Shown: positions 56,315 through 64,000 of the stretch, in pieces
Position numbering within the stretch: the first letter of the stretch is position 1
How the letters are laid out: each line of letters opens with the position of its first letter
Assembly (NCBI GenBank): GCA_941918925.1
Contig: OW799235.1
Location: forward strand, 18,422,701-18,486,700
DNA: 64,000 nt
From: Phyto melanocephala
Taxonomy: Eukaryota; Arthropoda; Insecta; Diptera; Rhinophoridae
Direction of reading: 5' to 3'
Notes under the pieces: model-generated
What the model saw: only the letters and a program-made list of their open reading frames with translations
The model's database searches: none
What the model was told of the DNA's origin: nothing
Position numbers and translations under genes: made by a program

Positions 56315-58295
56315 CACAGAGGAGTATTTGGCCTGAAAAGCTGGCCAAAAAGGCAAAACTGAATTTTAAGAAATCTTAAAAACAAAGTACGCAGCTCGAC
56401 AAACAACAATATTTTACATTATATTGTAAATTTTGAAGGCTTTTAGTTGCGATTTGTAGCTCTGAGACCCTGCTAAATTCAGGAAAGTGAAGAAAATTAT
56501 ATGAGATTTAAATGTTTTTTTCGGTTTCTGGATGTTTTTATGATATTTTTTTAGGGCTAAACGAATAAAGGCTTAACAATGATTTTTTTTTTCGCTGAAA
56601 GGTTTGATCAAAGTTGTTTAAAAAAGAAAAAAAAATTTAAGTATGTTGAAAATTCATGTTAAAACAATTCGTTCAAAAGCTAAAAACAAAAAAATTATAC
56701 ACTTTTTTTTTGCAAAAAAAAGAAAAAGAAGAGGCTTTTAAAAGTAAGGTTAGCATCTCTACGAATTATGTTTGATATTACAATAAAATTTGGAGTCTCT
56801 AATTTTAGAAACAGGAAAAAAAGTGTGCGCTGGTTTGCGCCATTATTTTTGACGATTTTTTTAAATTTTTAAATTTCTTCTATTTTTGCTCATTAGGCAC
56901 TTTTTCTTATACATTTATATCGTCATTAACTTTTATGTATTTTGAATTATTGATTTAAAATGTAATTTACATCACTTTTAACACTTTACAATGTTAATAC
57001 CTGCCTATAATTATAAATTTTAAATATTCTTTATTATCGATAATAGTTATAAGGGAATGTCCCACGCATCCCCATAAAGGATATTTTTATATACCTGCTC
57101 TACAAAACATTATATCTTAAAAAAAATAAATATACGTATCTAATAAGAATAATTATTAAGAGCATTAATCACAAAAACAAGTTTACAAAAAATAAATACA
57201 GGTACATAAAAAATACATGGGCACTCAGGTAACAGGCTACCATCCAATTGTCAGAAGAAGCTGCCGAGGCTAGAAATAAGCCCTTACGATTATATTGTAC
57301 GAATTATTCGGGGAAATTCAGCAAAAGCGATATAAATCGAGATGTCTTGAATGGGTTATTTCTAAGTAGTGACCATTTTATAAGCTGCAGTATGCAAAAA
57401 GAACGGATTAATAAAAAACCTTTTTCATCAGAAACCATCACACTTCTTCTTCCTGACACCGATGATGCAGCTAATAAGGATATACATACGACATAATAAA
57501 TATTGAGGAATTTTTATTAGTTTAACTTGTCCATATATTAAGTATTATATAATATAAAATAAATATAATAAAGCCTTGTTTCATAAAAAAATACTTTCCT
57601 ATAAGAGCCTTACAATTTTTAAAATTTTTTTGAATTAGACCTTAAATCATGCATTTGCATACAGTCTATTAAGAATGAGTTTAAACATTTAAAATCAACA
57701 TTTGTTAATTGAGTTTAACTATTTATACCGTCTTTTATTCCTTAGTAATGTGGAATGTGGAATTTGGAAAAATCTTAAAAATTTAAACTTTTTGGTTCTT
57801 AAATTTTTTTTATTGCATTTTGAAAACAAAAAATTTTTTTTCGACATTAAATTTTTAATAACTCCGAAATATTAATAGATAGAAAAGAAATGTGTGGGGT
57901 TAGTTTAAGCAGAATTTTTCGGTGCATCTTCTGATCAAAATCGGAGAACCTGTTTACAAGTTATGATTAAATATATTAGGCAACCCAATGATTTAGGGGG
58001 TGAAATATGCCACGCCTTTAAAATCAAATCCTTACGTACTAGAGAAAAACGGAAAACAGATTTGAATTAAGGGCATCAAAATCCATATAGTCCACATACT
58101 TTTATTTGTAGGAGAGACAACAATTTTTTTTTTGTTGCGCAGTGTACTTTTGTTACGCAGTGTAATTTTTTAAAAATCTGCCACTAGACTTTTTATATCA
58201 TACTACACCTAAAACTATCAAAAAACTAAAACGTTTAATTCAAAAAACACGTTTAATAATTTTGGCCAGCTTTTCAGCCCAAATACTCCTCTGTG
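56315..58295 (+). mobile_element. DNA transposon with 37-bp TIRs and 5-bp duplication
   Basis: Both ends start CACAGAGGAGTATTTGG and continue with CTGAAAAGCTGGCCAAAA (one mismatch). CAACG flanks it at 56310-56314 and 58296-58300. A 5-bp duplication and a CACAG start are compatible with Transib-like or Chapaev-like elements, but the residual protein (57241-57496) does not settle this. The other 1.7 kb is AT-rich and non-coding. Confidence 0.82.
57241..57496 (+). pseudogene. Transposase fragment with SEEAAEARNK block
   Basis: The frame reads QLSEEAAEARNKPLRLYCTN, then KFSKSDINRDVLNGLFLSSD and KPFSSETITLLLPDTDD before a stop. I recall similar blocks (SEEAAEARNK...R.....K.SR....D..N.LL.SSDP) near the C-terminus of transposon-encoded proteins in insect and marine invertebrate genomes, but cannot name the superfamily with confidence. 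It is the only coding trace in the 2-kb element. The ATG-like start is internal; homology begins a few codons upstream. Confidence 0.6.
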
Positions 58296-58300
58296 CAACG

Positions 58301-58844
58301 TATAGTAATGTTCTCTTATGATGTTTAATAAAACCCACTAAGTAGAAAACAAAATGGTGATAAAATCACAAGATTGACCTAAAAATAGCTAAAACGGCAT
58401 TACTTTTAACAATAATAAAAGTTGTACTACAGTCAACTTCAGCACCTAACGGTCTGTCAAAATTAGATCCTCCAGTTGTAATGAGTTGCAGCCTTGGGAT
58501 TTCTGTGCAGTTATCGACACAGAAGGTAGCATTTATGCATAATTATTCAGGTTGCTATATATTTTTGTGGCAAATTTAATTTAAATTCGTTTAGTAATTT
58601 TTCGTGTGTTTGATTAAAAATATTAAAACATTTAAAAATACAAACATTCATATTTATGATAGGTATAAGTTGAATAGAACATAATGCAAATTATTAGGAA
58701 AAAATACTTTTACAGACGACGTTGGATAATAACAATTTGTTCGTCAGTACGGACATTTGAAACCTTTGAACAACCGACTAACTGAATAAAAAAAATATTT
58801 TTCGTATAATTCCGTGAATTCGCCTGATTATTGAGTATAATGTA
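58301..58844. other. AT-rich sequence, no gene seen
   Basis: Nothing recognised. Confidence 0.35.
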
Positions 58845-58965
58845 AATGTGCTAATCTAGGTAATTGTCTATCTGTGTGCCAAATTTCATTTAGTTCCGTT
58901 CCGCCGTTTTTTCGTGATTGAGTAACAAACATGCAAACATTCATATGTATTCTATTAGGGTATTT
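58845..58965 (+). repeat. Dispersed 3'-end repeat, copy 3
   Basis: AATTGTCTATCTGTGTGCCA, AATTTCATTTAGTTCCGTTC, CGTGATTGAGTAACAAACAT and CAAACATTCATATG. It is the inverted counterpart of 4867-5000 and 20105-20225 and the best preserved of the three. Confidence 0.55.
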
Positions 58966-59122
58966 CGTTATGCAGTGTAGCGTAAATAAAATAATTCAAC
59001 TTAAAAACCAATGACTAGAAGTTTTTTTTTTTCATGAAACTAAAGTATCAGCGGGAAATAAAAGTTATTTAAATAATTTTTTTAAATATTACGAAAAAGT
59101 TTTGGCAACAAGCGGAACAAAA

Positions 59123-59998
59123 ACAAGTAAAAGTGCTATATTCGGCCGTGCCGAATCTTATATACCCTTCACAACGTATAGTCATGCAATAACAGTAGTT
59201 TGTATCACCATTCATCCTATATGAAATACGTACAGACATACATATAAAAAACATCCATATATAAAAACATCCCATTGTAAAATTATAAATTTACGTATAT
59301 ATGTTAAAAAAAAAATTAAAAAAAAAATTTAAAAAAAAAATTTAAAAAAAAAAATTAAAAAAAAAATTTAAAAAAAAAAAAAATTTTAAAAATAATTAAA
59401 TATATATAATAAATATAAAACAAAAAAAAAATATTTGAAAAAAAAAATTAAAAAAATATTAAAAAAAAATAATAATAAAAATATAAATAATATATTAAAT
59501 AAAAAATAAAAAAAAATAAAAAAAATATTAAAAAAAAAATATAAAAAAAAATAAAAAAAATTTTTTTTTGCCTCAGCTGGGATTCGATCCAACGTTTTCT
59601 CTAACCAGTATACACGTTTATATGTATGTATGTTGTTGTTGTAATGTTGTTTTTGTGAAAAAAAAATCGAGGTGGTCGTGGGTTTTTGCTCATATCTCAG
59701 TTGTTTATGTACCGATGTTTCTGATTTTCAATACCGATCTACTCCCGAATATTTCTGATATTTTAATACCTCACCTGAGTCCAAGCGATGTCGGGGGGCT
59801 TCAAAAAGTTGATTTCAACATACACACGGACAGACGTTCAGACGGACAGACTGACAGACTGACAGGGCTTAATCGACTCCCCTATTCATAAGCTTTCAGA
59901 AAATATATACTTTAAGGGGTCGGAAGTCAAAATTGTAGAAATTTCACACGGAATGACAAACCTATATATACCCTTTTTCACTGTGTGAAGGGTATAAA
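59123..59998 (+). mobile_element. HINE-like repeat, subfamily 1 (copy M)
   Basis: Complete: ACAAGTAAAAGTGCTATATT hairpin end, A-rich tract 59305-59570, CTCAGCTGGGATTCGATCC border, CAGACTGACAGACTGACAGG block, and TGTGTGAAGGGTATAAAA end. A 107-codon open frame (59568-59891) is nearly the same as one in copy B but is broken by A-run changes in copy H, so I do not call it a gene. Pairs with copy N as a long inverted repeat. Confidence 0.9.
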
Positions 59999-60046
59999 AA
60001 ATTTTCAAAAACATAAATTCATATTTCATTACTCATCATAATTTTG

Positions 60047-61991
60047 TATACCCTTCACACTACAGCGTACAAGGGTATATATAGGTTTGTCATTATACCC
60101 TTCACACAGTGAAAAAGGGTATATATAGGTTTGTCATTCCGTGTGAAATTTCTACAATTTTGATTTCCGACCCCATAAAGTATATATATTCTGAAAGCTT
60201 ATAAATAGGGGAGTCGATTAAGCCCTGTCAGTCTGTCCGTCTGACCGTCTGTCCGTGTGTATGTTGAAATCAACTTTTTGAAGCCCCCCGACATCGCTTG
60301 GACTCGGGTGAGGTATTAAAATATCAGAAATATTCGGGAGTAGATTGGTATTGAAAATCAGAAACATCGGTACATAAACAACTGAGATATGAGCAAAAAC
60401 CTACGACCACCTCGATTTTTTTTCCACAAAAACAACATTACAACAACAACATACATATATACAAACGTGTATACTGGTTAGAGAAACGTGGCATTGAATC
60501 CCAGCTGAGCCAAAAAAATTTTTTTTTTATTTTTTTTTTTAATTTTTTTTTTTTAATTTTTTTTTTATTTTTTTTTTATTTTTTATTTAATATATTATTT
60601 ATATTTTTATTAATAATTTTTTTTTAATTTTTTTTTTAAATATTTTTTTTTATTTTTTTTTTGTTTCATATTTATTATATATATTTTAATTAATTTTTAA
60701 AATTAATTTTTTTTTTTAAATTTTTTTTTTTAAATTTTTTTTTTAATTTTTTTTTTAAATTTTTTTTTAAATTTTTTTTTTAATTTTTTTTAACATACAT
60801 ATGTACGTAAATTTATAATTTTGCAATGTGGATGTTTTTATATATGTATGGTTTTTATATGTTTGTACGTATATCATATGGAATGGTGATACAAACTACT
60901 GTTATTGCATGACTACACGGTGTGAAGGGCATATAAGATTCGGCACGGCCGAATATAGCACTCTTACTTGTTTCATGTTAGATTTCTATCCTTCTGTTCA
61001 TGTGTGTGTTGAAATCAACTTTTTGAAGCCCCCGACATCGCTAACACCCGTGTAAGATATCAAAATATCAGAAATATTTGGGAGAAAATCGGTATTAGAA
61101 ATCAGCATAATCGCTCCATAACCATCTGAGATATGAACAAATAATCACGACTGCCTCTGTTTTTTCCTTATTTTTATCACAAAAATTTATAGACATGGTT
61201 ATTACTTTTTATAAATTTGGTATGCCTCTGAAGATACTCTTAAAAAATGTTGGACAAATAAGTCACTAGTCGGCAAAGTTAAAGGCAAAAACTATTTGAA
61301 AAAATATTTTTATATTTTAATATTTAAAAAAGTTTTTTAACTCCTTTTTATATTTTAATATTTAAAAAAGTTTTTTAACTCCTGAGTAATTCTTAAACAC
61401 GCTTAGGACACCGAATTATAAGCCGTAATCTTAGAAATTATTATTTTTATGAAAAACTAGTAAATCGGTATAAAACCAACTGAGATATAAGCGTTGAATC
61501 GGTGTTTTTCCTAAAATTTGCAAACGGAAATCGATATTTTTCATTTTTAATAAATACAACCAAGAGAGCTAATATTAAGAGATCAAATGAAAGGGTTTGA
61601 GTCCTATATTAAATGACGAATATATGTGTCAAATATAGTAGTTATAACTTTGTCCTTTTTAACCCCCACAATATTGGTATAACAACAAAGCGCTCGACCA
61701 GTACAATGTTATAAACTATACAAAATTTAAGATCCATGATGGCGTCTGAAACAAAATGGCGTAGCAAATTTTTTAAAACCCAACAATATGGGTATCTAAT
61801 AAAATGACTTGACTAATCGAATACAGTTAACTATGTCAATCAAAGGTGGGGTCTGAAGTTATACAACAAATGGCGTATTATATGAAATCTTAAATCTAGG
61901 CTAAGCTACAATGTGGTCATTATAGCTATCTACATGATGGTGAAGGATATTTTCAGATTCTGTACGGCTAAATATAGCACTTTTACTTGTT
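60047..61991 (-). mobile_element. HINE-like repeat, subfamily 2 (copy O), split by copy N
   Basis: A first piece, 60047-60093 (TATACCCTTCACACTACAGC ... TTTGTCAT), and the rest, 60976-61991, belong to one minus-oriented subfamily 2 copy. It ends GATTCTGTACGGCTAAATAT, AGCACTTTTACTTGT. A 38-bp exact tandem duplication (TATATTTTAATATTTAAAAA at 61311 and 61349) lies inside. ATGGCG motifs lie near 61739, 61756 and 61871. Confidence 0.82.
60094..60975 (-). mobile_element. HINE-like repeat, subfamily 1 (copy N), inside copy O
   Basis: TATACCCTTCACACAGTGAA end, (TA)n, GTCAGTCTGTCCGTCTGACC block, T-rich tract 60509-60793, and the intact hairpin ATTCGGCACGGCCGAAT with ATAGCACTCTTACTTGT. Its left end follows GTCAT and its right end precedes TCATG, between T and T. 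Confidence 0.88.
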
Positions 61992-62280
61992 TTTAATGTT
62001 GAGGGGCAAAACTAAATATATTTATGATTAGAATGTAGTGGCCTAGTAGCTGAAATAAGAATATAATTAATTATATTATAAACTATAAATGACCGAATTT
62101 TACCGAGTCATCCCATACCTGCTTCAATTATATTCATGATCAAATAGAATTTTGGTATGACGAGTTGTATCATACACAATAAAATAAGCAATAAAAAGTA
62201 GATTTATAAAGTAATTGGAAATTATAATCTATTTTTGATTTTTTTGATAATGTTGCAACATTATTACACAAATTTATATA
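61992..62280. other. AT-rich sequence, no gene seen
   Basis: Nothing recognised. Confidence 0.35.
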
Positions 62281-62455
62281 TGGCGTATTCGCAAGTAGTC
62301 TTAAGTATCGTATTGTCATAATGTTATTGTTTACTAGTGTTTTAAAATATATAGAAAGTATTGTAATCTTTATTAATAATTTTTGGTGTATACAAAAATT
62401 ATCTGTGACATTATGATAATACGATTCTTTGGATGCCTTGTGAATTCACTAATTG
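62281..62455. mobile_element. MITE-like element with imperfect 42-bp inverted repeats
   Basis: Left GGCGTATTCGCAAGTAGTCT with ATCGTATTGTCATAATGT; right complement GTGAATTCACAAGGCATCC with ATCGTATTATCATAATGT. Non-coding interior. Related single ends are at 12192 and 27727. Confidence 0.55.
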
Positions 62456-62507
62456 TTTGTATACAAACACAATTTTAAGTTTTGGTACAAAATGGAAAAG
62501 GTACATA

Positions 62508-63124
62508 AAGGCTGGTTAAATTTTAAGGGCCGATGTTTGATTTTAAATATAACACAAATTATTTAGAAAATTATTATCATTTCTTTTTATTATGGAAATA
62601 TTTGTATGGTTCAATTATGGGTAGAATAAAATATTGGCCAAATGGCCGCCACGACCTCGGCGGCACACCTCCATCCGATGGTCCAAATTTTCAATGACAA
62701 TGTTGATGATCAATTGTTGGGCACGACGGTGAGTCGAGGTTGACTGCTCTTTTGGCACAATATCGCGAAGAACAGCAATGTTTTCCATTCAACGAACTAA
62801 GAAGGCTTTTACAGGTGTTTTCACATTTCATACCGACCTGTCTTGCTGAAATTTAAATATTTTTCACAATTCTTCCGATTGTAGGCGAATTTGAGCGATT
62901 ATGTTGACCAAAAGAATCACAAAGTGCACGAAATGCATTTTGATTTGAACGTCCATTTTCATAATAAACCTGAATAACTTTAACCCGTTGCTCGATTGTG
63001 TATCTTTCCATTGTTCAAATTGAGTAAGTCTGAAATTAAGAAATGACAAATGAAATGCAGACAAAAACTTGACGTTAAGGTGTGGTTTACACTAAACATT
63101 GACCCTTAAAATTTAACCACCCTT
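62508..63124 (-). mobile_element. Deleted mariner-like element (N- and C-terminus joined)
   Basis: Ends AAGGCTGGTTAAATTTTAAG and complement AAGGGTGGTTAAATTTTAAG. The left flank has TA (62506-62507); the right flank reads TT, so the duplication has decayed or the end is shifted. The transposase N-terminus (62852-63011) is followed by remnants and then the C-terminus DHRMEVCRRGRGGHLANILF near 62640-62690. The catalytic core is deleted. Confidence 0.82.
62852..63011 (-). pseudogene. Mariner-like transposase N-terminal helix-turn-helix
   Basis: From the ATG at 63011 the minus strand reads MERYTIEQRVKVIQVYYENG, RSNQNAFRALCDSFGQHNRS and SPTIGRIVKNI, then a stop. This is the first DNA-binding helix-turn-helix of mariner-like transposases, well conserved. 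The catalytic core is missing, so the product could at most bind element ends. The alternative 66-codon minus-strand frame over the same bases is a shadow. Confidence 0.82.
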
Positions 63125-64000
63125 TTCTTGAAATGAATTCTGCAAATTTAATAACAGTTCTTCATTCCTTTAACGGAGCTTTGTAGTTGCGGATATATAA
63201 TGTTTTATCACTCTCTGATTTTTTTCTAATAATTCTCGTACAACTCTCTGTATTAAAAAAAGCTCAACACAGATTGCTTTGTTTTGTTACATATAAGCCT
63301 ATGATTTGCTTATGTGTTAGCAGGATTGAACAATTTAAATAAAACATGTATTGTGCATATCTGTAAGCTAATACCTCTTAAAAGAATTTTTCTAAACAAA
63401 ATCGTACGACAAACAAAGAAGAACAAAGGATTGTACTCTTTTGTCTTTATATATTTAAAAATTTCAGCTGTTAGTAATTTAGGAGAATGCAATAATTATA
63501 TGAACTTCTTTCCATTGTCTACTTACTCCAGCTACAAACAACTATGAGTCTGGGGTAACAAATCACTTGCCAGTTCTTGTTTCGTTGTTGGCTTCAATAG
63601 TTAAATTTGCTTTAACTTTATTTGTAATAAGGTTCCTACAGGTAAATTATGGCCATGTTAGTAATATTTTATAGAGCGTGTGTGCGTTAGCGTTTGTTTA
63701 TTTTTAATAACTAGTACTGGAATAATGCACCAAGTGCACTTGTAACCTTATTGGGCTAATAAGTTACTTATACATGCCTACATAGTATAAATATATTTAC
63801 GCAAAAACTAACGAAGACAAACCAAAAATTCGTTTCGAAAACATTTTTCTTTATAAATACTTGTGCAAGACTCTATAATCAAATTTATCCCACATCTTTT
63901 CCGTGTCACACTTTATAGCCTGCCCTCGCTAACTGAACACAAAGTTTTGTGTGTAGCTGTCAAAGGTACCACAGCTTCAGAACTTCTACTCACTGCACTT
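63125..64000. other. AT-rich sequence to the window end, no gene seen
   Basis: No coding homology. Small overlapping open frames on both strands at 63310-63547 lack motifs. Confidence 0.35.

Noticed and set aside
55057..59592. F/I/L-rich frames in the A-tracts (55057-55239 and 59386-59592, minus strand)
   Set aside because: They are translations of the A-rich tracts of HINE-like copies L and M, not transmembrane proteins.

Overview
The window looks like non-coding DNA of a higher fly (Diptera, Schizophora; a calyptrate such as a blowfly or muscid is plausible, but this is inference). It is very AT-rich, has long homopolymer A/T tracts, and is packed with relics of transposons typical of Diptera: mariner-like, Tc1, piggyBac, hAT and pogo-like elements, several LINEs, tRNA-derived SINEs, and a high-copy family with (TA)n and (GTCY)n blocks that resembles the mini-me repeats described from flies. 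I found no host protein-coding gene, rRNA, true tRNA or CRISPR array. The window is probably an intergenic stretch or part of a very large intron.

Layout. 0.5-6.3 kb: an old LINE (minus strand) split by a foldback mariner, then a 5'-truncated LINE with an open RNase H domain between 15-bp target duplications. 7.7-10.3 kb: a pogo-like element that contains a complete unrelated DNA transposon (28-bp TIRs, ATTA duplication, QNKN-type transposase) and, near its right end, a segment with the layout of an hsp70-type promoter. 10.8-21.1 kb: two deleted copies of one mariner family, two LINE fragments (C-terminus; zinc-knuckle ORF1 plus endonuclease), and a self-nested short repeat. 21.5-37.2 kb: copies of that repeat, a degenerate piggyBac, MITE-like elements, a tRNA-SINE and a 39-bp minisatellite. 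37.8-44.1 kb: a mariner with an uninterrupted catalytic domain, a LINE broken by at least three later insertions, and another mariner. 45.2-55.9 kb: a piggyBac deletion derivative, repeat pairs in inverted orientation, Tc1, a hAT with a perfect 8-bp duplication, and a LINE. 56.3-63.1 kb: a 2-kb element with 37-bp TIRs and a 5-bp duplication, a near-palindromic pair of repeats, and a deleted mariner.

The repeat called 'HINE-like' here (at least 15 copies or fragments) dominates. One end is a hairpin block (ATTCGGC-acg-GCCGAAT followed by ATAGCACTCTTACTTGT); the other is TATACCCTTCACA. Copies sit between T and T (or A and A), show no clear target duplication and insert into each other. This fits Helentron-associated non-autonomous elements, but no helicase is present and the assignment is inference. 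Subfamily 1 carries a long A-rich tract; subfamily 2 has instead degenerate tandem modules with repeated ATGGCG motifs.

No operon-like logic applies. The content is a layered record of insertions whose order can be read from the nesting. Coordinates of degenerate elements are approximate where no terminal repeat or duplication fixes them.
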